From: Mastigias papua
Taxonomy: Eukaryota; Cnidaria; Scyphozoa; Rhizostomeae; Mastigiidae
Length of the DNA: 64,000 nucleotides
Assembly (NCBI GenBank): GCA_964019165.1
Contig: OZ025268.1
Coordinates: 7,541,017 to 7,605,016, forward strand
Direction: 5' to 3'
A program made the position numbers and the translations under genes. The notes under the pieces are model-generated. The model was not told the DNA's origin, searched no databases, and saw nothing but the letters and a program-made list of their open reading frames with translations. Of the stretch, positions 40,685 to 51,216 are shown one piece after another (position 1 is the first letter of the stretch; each line of letters opens with the position of its first letter).

Positions 40685-43096
40685 TTAATCTCGATTCAAT
40701 TCTGGCGTATACTTTTGGATGAAATAGTTTTCCTTTTCCTCCCTTTCTATTACGTCATTTCGATCGAAGGTTAGGAATGGTGTAATTGTAAACGGTATAT
40801 CTTCACCGATCGAGCAATGGGCTATATGTTTACTTACATACAGGGTTCGCAAACTAGGATTTAAGATTTGTTGTTTATGAATTCGAACCCTAGCTCGTAA
40901 ATTAGAAGTTTGTCCAATGTACTCTTTATTACACCCACTGCACCTTATAAGGTATATAACATTTTTAGCGTTACAATTCATGTTACTTTTTATTTTGAAT
41001 GGAATTTCGCCATTTTTAAACATGATTGCATTAGTTGTCGTAATTAGAGGGCATGTGCCACATTTTTTGTCATTACATTTTGTGACTGTTTTTTCATTTA
41101 TTGTTGTTGCTTCAATATTATGTGCGCTTTCAGTGTATGTGAATTTAGCTCTTGTTAAGATCTTTTTAAGACTTGGTGGTTGTCTATAGCTATTTATCAA
41201 TCTAAGTTGTTTTATTGCTTCTTGCATTTTTGGGCTGGCATTTAGTACAAGGAATGTTTTTTTAATTATTGAAAAGAAGTTTGGATTTCTTGGGTTATAA
41301 GTTGAAACAAAGGCTAGAATTTTATGTTCATTAGATTTAGGCTCCTTGTCTTGGCGTAATTCTATCAAGGGGATGACGTCTGATCTAGCTATGCAATTTT
41401 TTGTCAGTGTTTCAGGGTAGCCTTGTTTTGTAAGGTTGGTTTGTAATTCAACTAGTCTTCTGTTTCTTAGCTTTTCGTCTTCAACAATTGTGCAAATTCT
41501 TCGGGCTAGGTTAAAAGGAATATTCTGTTTTGTGTGGGGTGGGTGACATGACTTGAAATGAACATATTGTTGACTATCAGTTGGTTTGCGATATATATCA
41601 GTGGAAATCTTGTAATCCTTCACGCTAATATGAATGTCTAAAAAGTGTATAGAAGTTTTGCTAGATTCTATTGTGAATTTTATGCTCGTATGTAGGTTTT
41701 GGAGAATCTCGAATAAATTGTCAATTTTGTCAATTCTTTCATCCCATATTATAAAACAGTCATCTAAATACCTTTTCCAGCTGGTGACAAATTTATTTTT
41801 ATGAGCAAGTCCATATTTATTCTCGATTATGTTGTAAAGTTTATTTTCTAAATATCCCATAACAAGGGTAACATAAGTAGGTGCTACTTTAGTACCCATA
41901 GCTGTCCCACGAACTTGAATGTAATTGACTTGATTAAATATGAATGTGTTGTATTGCAGAATTATTGCTAAAGCTTCACATATAAAATCACTTGGTAGAT
42001 TTCGTACAATTAATTCTGGGTATTGTTGCAACCAATATTTGATGGCGATAAGCCCTAGATCATTATCAATGTTGGTGTACATATTGGTTATATCAAGTGT
42101 AACTAAACATTCATATTCTTTGAGTTCTTTTGGTATTTTGTTTAAAAATTCCAAGTCATCTTTTACGTAGCTTTTCACTTTTGGCAAGAAAGGCTTTAGA
42201 ATTCTATCAATAAAATCGCTTAACTTACTGGTAACACAATTGGGGCCAGCTACTATCGGTCTAAATGTAAGGTCTTGAGGGTTTTGTAATTCAATTACTT
42301 CCGCTATGTTATTTTTTACTGCATTGCCTATGATCTTGCTTTTATGGACTTTTGGTAAACCATATAGATTGCTTGTTTTATTTTGGCATCCAGTTAAGTA
42401 GTCAATCTCTTTTTTTGTTAGTGCCTCCTTGTACTTTTCAGTTAGATTCTCTATCATGGTCATTGTTTTGTTGTCAATATTTTTATCCAATTTTTTGTAA
42501 GTTTCCTTATCATCTAATATATTACACATTTTTTCATAATAAAATTTAGCATCCATTATGACACATGCACCTCCTTTGTCGCATTCTTTGATTACCACAG
42601 TATCATCTTTTTTAAGTTTCATGATACCTTCCCATTCCATTTTGTTTAAGTTGTTTTTGACTGGGTCTACATCGGATAATTGTAAAGGATGTTTAAGCAA
42701 GAAATCAATATAAGTGTCCAGTATTATGTCTCTGTGTCTATTTGGTGTAAAAGAGCTTTCTGGTTTAGCTATGTCATGTTCATCAGTGCTTGGGGTTTTA
42801 TTGTGAAAGAATTCAATTAATCTTAGTTTTCGGCAAAATTTTCGTATGTCCGAGCGTAGTTCAGTGAGGTTCTCTCTTGGGACTGGTGTGAACTTTAGTC
42901 CATATTTACACAAAGCTGACTTAGCATTGGCATCAATTATTTTTGAAGATAAATTAAAAAGTTTAGGTTTGTTGTTGTCATCCTTGTGTATATTATAATT
43001 ATTACTATTAGTATCTTTTATATCATAATGTGGCGGCATTTTTAATTTTTTTGTTATTTTTGGATTATTTCTGAAGTTTGAAGGCTTAGTATGCAT
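40685..43096 (-). CDS. Penelope-like reverse transcriptase/GIY-YIG endonuclease (ORF2), copy A
   Basis: The 803-residue protein copies element RNA at a nicked target. Reading N to C: a DKG motif (173-175) typical of Penelope-like RTs; YGLPKVHK (245-252); motif A VTLDITNMYTNI (332-343, catalytic Asp335); motif B RGTAMGTKVAP; motif C YLDD (443-446) with both Asp; HFLDIHI; then a Cys-containing linker (KCGTCPLI) and a GIY-YIG nuclease with IYLIRCSGCNKEYIGQT (714-730), Arg735 and the Glu-rich EREEKEN segment. The first Asp-rich and YIG residues needed for both activities are present. Its ATG overlaps the ORF1 stop by one base (TAATG). The frame is intact, so this copy may be functional. Confidence 0.96.
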   Translation of the reverse strand: MHTKPSNFRNNPKITKKLKMPPHYDIKDTNSNNYNIHKDDNNKPKLFNLSSKIIDANAKSALCKYGLKFTPVPRENLTELRSDIRKFCRKLRLIEFFHNKTPSTDEHDIAKPESSFTPNRHRDIILDTYIDFLLKHPLQLSDVDPVKNNLNKMEWEGIMKLKKDDTVVIKECDKGGACVIMDAKFYYEKMCNILDDKETYKKLDKNIDNKTMTMIENLTEKYKEALTKKEIDYLTGCQNKTSNLYGLPKVHKSKIIGNAVKNNIAEVIELQNPQDLTFRPIVAGPNCVTSKLSDFIDRILKPFLPKVKSYVKDDLEFLNKIPKELKEYECLVTLDITNMYTNIDNDLGLIAIKYWLQQYPELIVRNLPSDFICEALAIILQYNTFIFNQVNYIQVRGTAMGTKVAPTYVTLVMGYLENKLYNIIENKYGLAHKNKFVTSWKRYLDDCFIIWDERIDKIDNLFEILQNLHTSIKFTIESSKTSIHFLDIHISVKDYKISTDIYRKPTDSQQYVHFKSCHPPHTKQNIPFNLARRICTIVEDEKLRNRRLVELQTNLTKQGYPETLTKNCIARSDVIPLIELRQDKEPKSNEHKILAFVSTYNPRNPNFFSIIKKTFLVLNASPKMQEAIKQLRLINSYRQPPSLKKILTRAKFTYTESAHNIEATTINEKTVTKCNDKKCGTCPLITTTNAIMFKNGEIPFKIKSNMNCNAKNVIYLIRCSGCNKEYIGQTSNLRARVRIHKQQILNPSLRTLYVSKHIAHCSIGEDIPFTITPFLTFDRNDVIEREEKENYFIQKYTPELNRD

Positions 43097-44277
43097 TATT
43101 GCCGGCTCCCCATCGGGTGCCGGCCTTGCCGTAAAAAAGGATCGCTTATAGTTCTCTGGATCCCAGTTGTTGGAAAATTTTGAGCAATTAAATCTGTAAA
43201 TGAATTTTGGCAGTCAGATAAAACTTCAGGCCTTTTCTGATAGTTCGACCTATTTGTTGTTCTATTTTGGGATCTTCTAGTATTTTGAAAGTTTTTGTTA
43301 TTGCTGTTGTGATGAAAATAAGGCCTATCCCTAGAATTGTTGCTTCGAGTTTGTGGCATGTATCTTTGTGGAAAATTTTTTCTATATCGATCAGTCTTGT
43401 ATAATGTACTAGGGTTTTGTCGATGATTGGTACTTACGTTTGAATTGTTGCAGTCGTTATTAGCTCCATTCGAGTCATTCAAATTTTCATAGTCATTAGT
43501 TGGGTTGCTGTCGATTTCTTGCTTTTGGTACCAATCTTCTTTCTTCTTCCAAATGTCTTCAGATAGTTCTTCTTCTGTTTTACATAAGGACTGCCATTTG
43601 CTAACCAGTATTGTTACAGCCTCTTGATTGGATGGGAATTTCTCTTCGATTTTATGGGCTATTTGTTGATCAATGGAGTCAAATTGCTGTTTGTGATTTT
43701 TTGCGTGGACTTTTAGTAGCTCAATTTCACATTTCATTTGGTCTGTCGCCAATTTGACTTTTAGTTCCTTTTGGAATTCTGATTCTCCACGCACTGGTTT
43801 TGGTTGGAATTTTTTTGGAATCGTAATAGGGTCTCCTTCTAGCCATTGGTTGTAAATGTTGGCAAGTTTTGAATTTCTAAGGTATTTCCAGTACTCTATT
43901 TTACGTTTCGTAAGAATGTTTCTCCAATTCGGGATAATACCTTCTAGTGTTTGCTCTGTGTTTGCGCCTACTGTTGTGATGTTCTTTAACATAGAGGTTT
44001 GAGTTTTGTGTAGCGTGGCTAGTTCTTTTATTAATGAGCTGCTAGTTGAAGAAATGGATTCGATGATAGTCTCTGCATTTGTGCCTTCCTTCAGTTTTAT
44101 GATTTTTACATCTTCTTTTAGATCCGTTATTGCTTCCAAGATTTTGGAGAGCTTATCCTCGAGTATATTGCTTAGTCTATCGGACATCTCATTCAGTGTA
44201 TTGACAATGTCATGGTTTGCGATCTGATTTTCGTCAGAGTCCTCGCGCCTTCGTTTCTCTTTTTGTGTCAGTGGCAT
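43096..44277 (-). CDS. Penelope-like element ORF1 protein, copy A
   Basis: A 393-residue protein of unknown activity. Residues 1-15 are strongly basic/acidic (KEKRRREDSDE). Residues 24-62 form a heptad-like coiled coil (MSDRLSNILEDKLSKILEAI). A conserved-looking NWRNILTKRKIEYWKYLR block is at 117-134, a second helical, charged region at 166-255, and an Asn/Arg/Gln-rich, basic low-complexity tail at 258-350 that could bind RNA. By layout it recalls ORF1 proteins of LINEs, but it has no RRM or zinc knuckle that I can see. It differs from copy D at residue 60 (Ile versus Thr). A role in RNP formation is inference. Confidence 0.85.
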   Translation of the reverse strand: MPLTQKEKRRREDSDENQIANHDIVNTLNEMSDRLSNILEDKLSKILEAITDLKEDVKIIKLKEGTNAETIIESISSTSSSLIKELATLHKTQTSMLKNITTVGANTEQTLEGIIPNWRNILTKRKIEYWKYLRNSKLANIYNQWLEGDPITIPKKFQPKPVRGESEFQKELKVKLATDQMKCEIELLKVHAKNHKQQFDSIDQQIAHKIEEKFPSNQEAVTILVSKWQSLCKTEEELSEDIWKKKEDWYQKQEIDSNPTNDYENLNDSNGANNDCNNSNVSTNHRQNPSTLYKTDRYRKNFPQRYMPQTRSNNSRDRPYFHHNSNNKNFQNTRRSQNRTTNRSNYQKRPEVLSDCQNSFTDLIAQNFPTTGIQRTISDPFLRQGRHPMGSRQ

Positions 44278-44370
44278 GTCTGCTTTTGGTTTTGTATATC
44301 ACCAATCTATCTGTCTTGATCCAAACGCAGAAAAAATACATAGAAAAATAGAAACCACTTTGTATCTTGT

Positions 44371-44403
44371 ACCGGTTTCATCCGTTTAATACGGAATCCT
44401 CAG
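44371..44403 (-). ncRNA. Hammerhead-like motif, copy B
   Basis: Same sequence and position within the unit as the motif of copy A. Confidence 0.45.
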
Positions 44404-44513
44404 CGAACTGAACAATGCCAGTGTTACGCTCAAATTTATAGAGAAGTTGTACATAGTAATGCGTAAGATTTAATGAAAGTACCAAGCATCGACACATATG
44501 ACGTTTAATCGAC

Positions 44514-46737
44514 TTAATCTCGATTCAATTCTGGCGTATACTTTTGGATGAAATAGTTTTCCTTTTCCTCCCTTTCTATTACGTCATTTCGATCGAAGGT
44601 TAGGAATGGTGTAATTGTAAACGGTATATCTTCACCGATCGAGCAATGGGCTATATGTTTACTTACATACAGGGTTCGCAAACTAGGATTTAAGATTTGT
44701 TGTTTATGAATTCGAACCCTAGCTCGTAAATTAGAAGTTTGTCCAATGTACTCTTTATTACACCCACTGCACCTTATAAGGTATATAACATTTTTAGCGT
44801 TACAATTCATGTTACTTTTTATTTTGAATGGAATTTCGCCATTTTTAAACATGATTGCATTAGTTGTCGTAATTAGAGGGCATGTGCCACATTTTTTGTC
44901 ATTACATTTTGTGACTGTTTTTTCATTTATTGTTGTTGCTTCAATATTATGTGCGCTTTCAGTGTATGTGAATTTAGCTCTTGTTAAGATCTTTTTAAGA
45001 CTTGGTGGTTGTCTATAGCTATTTATCAATCTAAGTTGTTTTATTGCTTCTTGCATTTTTGGGCTGGCATTTAGTACAAGGAATGTTTTTTTAATTATTG
45101 AAAAGAAGTTTGGATTTCTTGGGTTATAAGTTGAAACAAAGGCTAGAATTTTATGTTCATTAGATTTAGGCTCCTTGTCTTGGCGTAATTCTATCAAGGG
45201 GATGACGTCTGATCTAGCTATGCAATTTTTTGTCAGTGTTTCAGGGTAGCCTTGTTTTGTAAGGTTGGTTTGTAATTCAACTAGTCTTCTGTTTCTTAGC
45301 TTTTCGTCTTCAACAATTGTGCAAATTCTTCGGGCTAGGTTAAAAGGAATATTCTGTTTTGTGTGGGGTGGGTGACATGACTTGAAATGAACATATTGTT
45401 GACTATCAGTTGGTTTGCGATATATATCAGTGGAAATCTTGTAATCCTTCACGCTAATATGAATGTCTAAAAAGTGTATAGAAGTTTTGCTAGATTCTAT
45501 TGTGAATTTTATGCTCGTATGTAGGTTTTGGAGAATCTCGAATAAATTGTCAATTTTGTCAATTCTTTCATCCCATATTATAAAACAGTCATCTAAATAC
45601 CTTTTCCAGCTGGTGACAAATTTATTTTTATGAGCAAGTCCATATTTATTCTCGATTATGTTGTAAAGTTTATTTTCTAAATATCCCATAACAAGGGTAA
45701 CATAAGTAGGTGCTACTTTAGTACCCATAGCTGTCCCACGAACTTGAATGTAATTGACTTGATTAAATATGAATGTGTTGTATTGCAGAATTATTGCTAA
45801 AGCTTCACATATAAAATCACTTGGTAGATTTCGTACAATTAATTCTGGGTATTGTTGCAACCAATATTTGATGGCGATAAGCCCTAGATCATTATCAATG
45901 TTGGTGTACATATTGGTTATATCAAGTGTAACTAAACATTCATATTCTTTGAGTTCTTTTGGTATTTTGTTTAAAAATTCCAAGTCATCTTTTACGTAGC
46001 TTTTCACTTTTGGCAAGAAAGGCTTTAGAATTCTATCAATAAAATCGCTTAACTTACTGGTAACACAATTGGGGCCAGCTACTATCGGTCTAAATGTAAG
46101 GTCTTGAGGGTTTTGTAATTCAATTACTTCCGCTATGTTATTTTTTACTGCATTGCCTATGATCTTGCTTTTATGGACTTTTGGTAAACCATATAGATTG
46201 CTTGTTTTATTTTGGCATCCAGTTAAGTAGTCAATCTCTTTTTTTGTTAGTGCCTCCTTGTACTTTTCAGTTAGATTCTCTATCATGGTCATTGTTTTGT
46301 TGTCAATATTTTTATCCAATTTTTTGTAAGTTTCCTTATCATCTAATATATTACACATTTTTTCATAATAAAATTTAGCATCCATTATGACACATGCACC
46401 TCCTTTGTCGCATTCTTTGATTACCACAGTATCATCTTTTTTAAGTTTCATGATACCTTCCCATTCCATTTTGTTTAAGTTGTTTTTGACTGGGTCTACA
46501 TCGGATAATTGTAAAGGATGTTTAAGCAAGAAATCAATATAAGTGTCCAGTATTATGTCTCTGTGTCTATTTGGTGTAAAAGAGCTTTCTGGTTTAGCTA
46601 TGTCATGTTCATCAGTGCTTGGGGTTTTATTGTGAAAGAATTCAATTAATCTTAGTTTTCGGCAAAATTTTCGTATGTCCGAGCGTAGTTCAGTGAGGTT
46701 CTCTCTTGGGACTGGTGTGAACTTTAGTCCATATTTA
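44514..46737 (-). pseudogene. ORF2 of copy B, N-terminally truncated
   Basis: Open from the head-to-head junction to the normal stop; it encodes residues about 64-803, identical to the other copies as far as I compared. All RT and GIY-YIG motifs are present. The first Met in frame (at 46529) corresponds to a position after residue 130. It lacks ORF1 and the TAATG junction, so it has no normal route to translation. Confidence 0.9.
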
Positions 46738-47387
46738 TGTGTAATGTGAAATGTGAAATTGAGCTACTAAAAGTCCACGCAAAAAATCACAAACAGCAAT
46801 TTGACTCCATTGATCAACAAATAGCCCATAAAATCGAAGAGAAATTCCCATCCAATCAAGAGGCTGTAACAATACTGGTTAGCAAATGGCAGTCCTTATG
46901 TAAAACAGAAGAAGAACTATCTGAAGACATTTGGAAGAAGAAAGAAGATTGGTACCAAAAGCAAGAAATCGACAGCAACCCAACTAATGACTATGAAAAT
47001 TTGAATGACTCGAATGGAGCTAATAACGACTGCAACAATTCAAACGTAAGTACCAATCATCGACAAAACCCTAGTACATTATACAAGACTGATCGATATA
47101 GAAAAAATTTTCCACAAAGATACATGCCACAAACTCGAAGCAACAATTCTAGGGATAGGCCTTATTTTCATCACAACAGCAATAACAAAAACTTTCAAAA
47201 TACTAGAAGATCCCAAAATAGAACAACAAATAGGTCGAACTATCAGAAAAGGCCTGAAGTTTTATCTGACTGCCAAAATTCATTTACAGATTTAATTGCT
47301 CAAAATTTTCCAACAACTGGGATCCAGAGAACTATAAGCGATCCTTTTTTACGGCAAGGCCGGCACCCGATGGGGAGCCGGCAATAA
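46737..47387 (+). pseudogene. ORF1 of copy C, 5'-truncated, with a junction-made ATG
   Basis: Retains ORF1 residues 182-393. The rearrangement created a new in-frame ATG spanning the junction (MCNV then KCEIELL), so a 216-residue truncated ORF1 without the coiled coil could be read. The stop overlaps the ORF2 ATG as in intact copies. Confidence 0.85.
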
Positions 47388-49798
47388 TGCATACTAAGCC
47401 TTCAAACTTCAGAAATAATCCAAAAATAACAAAAAAATTAAAAATGCCGCCACATTATGATATAAAAGATACTAATAGTAATAATTATAATATACACAAG
47501 GATGACAACAACAAACCTAAACTTTTTAATTTATCTTCAAAAATAATTGATGCCAATGCTAAGTCAGCTTTGTGTAAATATGGACTAAAGTTCACACCAG
47601 TCCCAAGAGAGAACCTCACTGAACTACGCTCGGACATACGAAAATTTTGCCGAAAACTAAGATTAATTGAATTCTTTCACAATAAAACCCCAAGCACTGA
47701 TGAACATGACATAGCTAAACCAGAAAGCTCTTTTACACCAAATAGACACAGAGACATAATACTGGACACTTATATTGATTTCTTGCTTAAACATCCTTTA
47801 CAATTATCCGATGTAGACCCAGTCAAAAACAACTTAAACAAAATGGAATGGGAAGGTATCATGAAACTTAAAAAAGATGATACTGTGGTAATCAAAGAAT
47901 GCGACAAAGGAGGTGCATGTGTCATAATGGATGCTAAATTTTATTATGAAAAAATGTGTAATATATTAGATGATAAGGAAACTTACAAAAAATTGGATAA
48001 AAATATTGACAACAAAACAATGACCATGATAGAGAATCTAACTGAAAAGTACAAGGAGGCACTAACAAAAAAAGAGATTGACTACTTAACTGGATGCCAA
48101 AATAAAACAAGCAATCTATATGGTTTACCAAAAGTCCATAAAAGCAAGATCATAGGCAATGCAGTAAAAAATAACATAGCGGAAGTAATTGAATTACAAA
48201 ACCCTCAAGACCTTACATTTAGACCGATAGTAGCTGGCCCCAATTGTGTTACCAGTAAGTTAAGCGATTTTATTGATAGAATTCTAAAGCCTTTCTTGCC
48301 AAAAGTGAAAAGCTACGTAAAAGATGACTTGGAATTTTTAAACAAAATACCAAAAGAACTCAAAGAATATGAATGTTTAGTTACACTTGATATAACCAAT
48401 ATGTACACCAACATTGATAATGATCTAGGGCTTATCGCCATCAAATATTGGTTGCAACAATACCCAGAATTAATTGTACGAAATCTACCAAGTGATTTTA
48501 TATGTGAAGCTTTAGCAATAATTCTGCAATACAACACATTCATATTTAATCAAGTCAATTACATTCAAGTTCGTGGGACAGCTATGGGTACTAAAGTAGC
48601 ACCTACTTATGTTACCCTTGTTATGGGATATTTAGAAAATAAACTTTACAACATAATCGAGAATAAATATGGACTTGCTCATAAAAATAAATTTGTCACC
48701 AGCTGGAAAAGGTATTTAGATGACTGTTTTATAATATGGGATGAAAGAATTGACAAAATTGACAATTTATTCGAGATTCTCCAAAACCTACATACGAGCA
48801 TAAAATTCACAATAGAATCTAGCAAAACTTCTATACACTTTTTAGACATTCATATTAGCGTGAAGGATTACAAGATTTCCACTGATATATATCGCAAACC
48901 AACTGATAGTCAACAATATGTTCATTTCAAGTCATGTCACCCACCCCACACAAAACAGAATATTCCTTTTAACCTAGCCCGAAGAATTTGCACAATTGTT
49001 GAAGACGAAAAGCTAAGAAACAGAAGACTAGTTGAATTACAAACCAACCTTACAAAACAAGGCTACCCTGAAACACTGACAAAAAATTGCATAGCTAGAT
49101 CAGACGTCATCCCCTTGATAGAATTACGCCAAGACAAGGAGCCTAAATCTAATGAACATAAAATTCTAGCCTTTGTTTCAACTTATAACCCAAGAAATCC
49201 AAACTTCTTTTCAATAATTAAAAAAACATTCCTTGTACTAAATGCCAGCCCAAAAATGCAAGAAGCAATAAAACAACTTAGATTGATAAATAGCTATAGA
49301 CAACCACCAAGTCTTAAAAAGATCTTAACAAGAGCTAAATTCACATACACTGAAAGCGCACATAATATTGAAGCAACAACAATAAATGAAAAAACAGTCA
49401 CAAAATGTAATGACAAAAAATGTGGCACATGCCCTCTAATTACGACAACTAATGCAATCATGTTTAAAAATGGCGAAATTCCATTCAAAATAAAAAGTAA
49501 CATGAATTGTAACGCTAAAAATGTTATATACCTTATAAGGTGCAGTGGGTGTAATAAAGAGTACATTGGACAAACTTCTAATTTACGAGCTAGGGTTCGA
49601 ATTCATAAACAACAAATCTTAAATCCTAGTTTGCGAACCCTGTATGTAAGTAAACATATAGCCCATTGCTCGATCGGTGAAGATATACCGTTTACAATTA
49701 CACCATTCCTAACCTTCGATCGAAATGACGTAATAGAAAGGGAGGAAAAGGAAAACTATTTCATCCAAAAGTATACGCCAGAATTGAATCGAGATTAA
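47387..49798 (+). CDS. Penelope-like RT/GIY-YIG protein (ORF2), copy C
   Basis: An intact 803-codon frame with the same protein as copy A: DKG, motif A with Asp335, YLDD and the C-terminal GIY-YIG domain are all present. Upstream ORF1 is truncated, so coupled translation would depend on the junction-made ATG at 46737. Confidence 0.96.
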   Translation: MHTKPSNFRNNPKITKKLKMPPHYDIKDTNSNNYNIHKDDNNKPKLFNLSSKIIDANAKSALCKYGLKFTPVPRENLTELRSDIRKFCRKLRLIEFFHNKTPSTDEHDIAKPESSFTPNRHRDIILDTYIDFLLKHPLQLSDVDPVKNNLNKMEWEGIMKLKKDDTVVIKECDKGGACVIMDAKFYYEKMCNILDDKETYKKLDKNIDNKTMTMIENLTEKYKEALTKKEIDYLTGCQNKTSNLYGLPKVHKSKIIGNAVKNNIAEVIELQNPQDLTFRPIVAGPNCVTSKLSDFIDRILKPFLPKVKSYVKDDLEFLNKIPKELKEYECLVTLDITNMYTNIDNDLGLIAIKYWLQQYPELIVRNLPSDFICEALAIILQYNTFIFNQVNYIQVRGTAMGTKVAPTYVTLVMGYLENKLYNIIENKYGLAHKNKFVTSWKRYLDDCFIIWDERIDKIDNLFEILQNLHTSIKFTIESSKTSIHFLDIHISVKDYKISTDIYRKPTDSQQYVHFKSCHPPHTKQNIPFNLARRICTIVEDEKLRNRRLVELQTNLTKQGYPETLTKNCIARSDVIPLIELRQDKEPKSNEHKILAFVSTYNPRNPNFFSIIKKTFLVLNASPKMQEAIKQLRLINSYRQPPSLKKILTRAKFTYTESAHNIEATTINEKTVTKCNDKKCGTCPLITTTNAIMFKNGEIPFKIKSNMNCNAKNVIYLIRCSGCNKEYIGQTSNLRARVRIHKQQILNPSLRTLYVSKHIAHCSIGEDIPFTITPFLTFDRNDVIEREEKENYFIQKYTPELNRD

Positions 49799-49908
49799 GT
49801 CGATTAAACGTCATATGTGTCGATGCTTGGTACTTTCATTAAATCTTACGCATTACTATGTACAACTTCTCTATAAATTTGAGCGTAACACTGGCATTGT
49901 TCAGTTCG

Positions 49909-49942
49909 CTGAGGATTCCGTATTAAACGGATGAAACCGGTA
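49909..49942 (+). ncRNA. Hammerhead-like motif, copy C
   Basis: CTGAGGA (49909-49915), a TCCGT/ACGGA hairpin, GAAA and ACCGGTA. It lies about 110 nt after ORF2 and about 70 nt before the unit end. In the C-D tandem it stands upstream of ORF1 of copy D, where self-cleavage would release a unit-length RNA. Confidence 0.45.
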
Positions 49943-50034
49943 CAAGATACAAAGTGGTTTCTATTTTTCTATGTATTTTTTCTGCGTTTGGATCAAGACA
50001 GATAGATTGGTGATATACAAAACCAAAAGCAGAC

Positions 50035-51216
50035 ATGCCACTGACACAAAAAGAGAAACGAAGGCGCGAGGACTCTGACGAAAATCAGATCGCAAACCAT
50101 GACATTGTCAATACACTGAATGAGATGTCCGATAGACTAAGCAATATACTCGAGGATAAGCTCTCCAAAATCTTGGAAGCAATAACGGATCTAAAAGAAG
50201 ATGTAAAAATCACAAAACTGAAGGAAGGCACAAATGCAGAGACTATCATCGAATCCATTTCTTCAACTAGCAGCTCATTAATAAAAGAACTAGCCACGCT
50301 ACACAAAACTCAAACCTCTATGTTAAAGAACATCACAACAGTAGGCGCAAACACAGAGCAAACACTAGAAGGTATTATCCCGAATTGGAGAAACATTCTT
50401 ACGAAACGTAAAATAGAGTACTGGAAATACCTTAGAAATTCAAAACTTGCCAACATTTACAACCAATGGCTAGAAGGAGACCCTATTACGATTCCAAAAA
50501 AATTCCAACCAAAACCAGTGCGTGGAGAATCAGAATTCCAAAAGGAACTAAAAGTCAAATTGGCGACAGACCAAATGAAATGTGAAATTGAGCTACTAAA
50601 AGTCCACGCAAAAAATCACAAACAGCAATTTGACTCCATTGATCAACAAATAGCCCATAAAATCGAAGAGAAATTCCCATCCAATCAAGAGGCTGTAACA
50701 ATACTGGTTAGCAAATGGCAGTCCTTATGTAAAACAGAAGAAGAACTATCTGAAGACATTTGGAAGAAGAAAGAAGATTGGTACCAAAAGCAAGAAATCG
50801 ACAGCAACCCAACTAATGACTATGAAAATTTGAATGACTCGAATGGAGCTAATAACGACTGCAACAATTCAAACGTAAGTACCAATCATCGACAAAACCC
50901 TAGTACATTATACAAGACTGATCGATATAGAAAAAATTTTCCACAAAGATACATGCCACAAACTCGAAGCAACAATTCTAGGGATAGGCCTTATTTTCAT
51001 CACAACAGCAATAACAAAAACTTTCAAAATACTAGAAGATCCCAAAATAGAACAACAAATAGGTCGAACTATCAGAAAAGGCCTGAAGTTTTATCTGACT
51101 GCCAAAATTCATTTACAGATTTAATTGCTCAAAATTTTCCAACAACTGGGATCCAGAGAACTATAAGCGATCCTTTTTTACGGCAAGGCCGGCACCCGAT
51201 GGGGAGCCGGCAATAA
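50035..51216 (+). CDS. Penelope-like element ORF1 protein, copy D
   Basis: A 393-residue frame as in copy A, with Thr at residue 60 where copy A has Ile. A leader of only about 20 nt separates the unit boundary from its ATG, so any promoter would lie in the preceding copy's 3' region, as expected for tandem elements with pseudo-LTRs. The stop TAA overlaps the ORF2 ATG. Confidence 0.85.
   Translation: MPLTQKEKRRREDSDENQIANHDIVNTLNEMSDRLSNILEDKLSKILEAITDLKEDVKITKLKEGTNAETIIESISSTSSSLIKELATLHKTQTSMLKNITTVGANTEQTLEGIIPNWRNILTKRKIEYWKYLRNSKLANIYNQWLEGDPITIPKKFQPKPVRGESEFQKELKVKLATDQMKCEIELLKVHAKNHKQQFDSIDQQIAHKIEEKFPSNQEAVTILVSKWQSLCKTEEELSEDIWKKKEDWYQKQEIDSNPTNDYENLNDSNGANNDCNNSNVSTNHRQNPSTLYKTDRYRKNFPQRYMPQTRSNNSRDRPYFHHNSNNKNFQNTRRSQNRTTNRSNYQKRPEVLSDCQNSFTDLIAQNFPTTGIQRTISDPFLRQGRHPMGSRQ

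Larger units (their letters stand above)
44300..46737 (-). mobile_element. Penelope-like element, copy B (5'-truncated)
   Basis: Direct tandem neighbour of copy A on the - strand. It keeps the 3' region and most of ORF2 but is cut within ORF2 at about codon 64, where it meets copy C head to head through 9 bases (46738-46746) belonging clearly to neither. Confidence 0.93.
46747..50012 (+). mobile_element. Penelope-like element, copy C (5'-truncated)
   Basis: A + strand copy truncated in ORF1, with complete ORF2 and 3' region. It is followed directly by copy D; the boundary reads ATTGGTGA then TATACAAAACC. Confidence 0.93.

Noticed and set aside
40917..41189. Antisense frames of 65-90 codons repeated in each Penelope-like copy
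   Set aside because: They recur only because the element is repeated; they lie opposite the intact ORF2 and have no independent signals.
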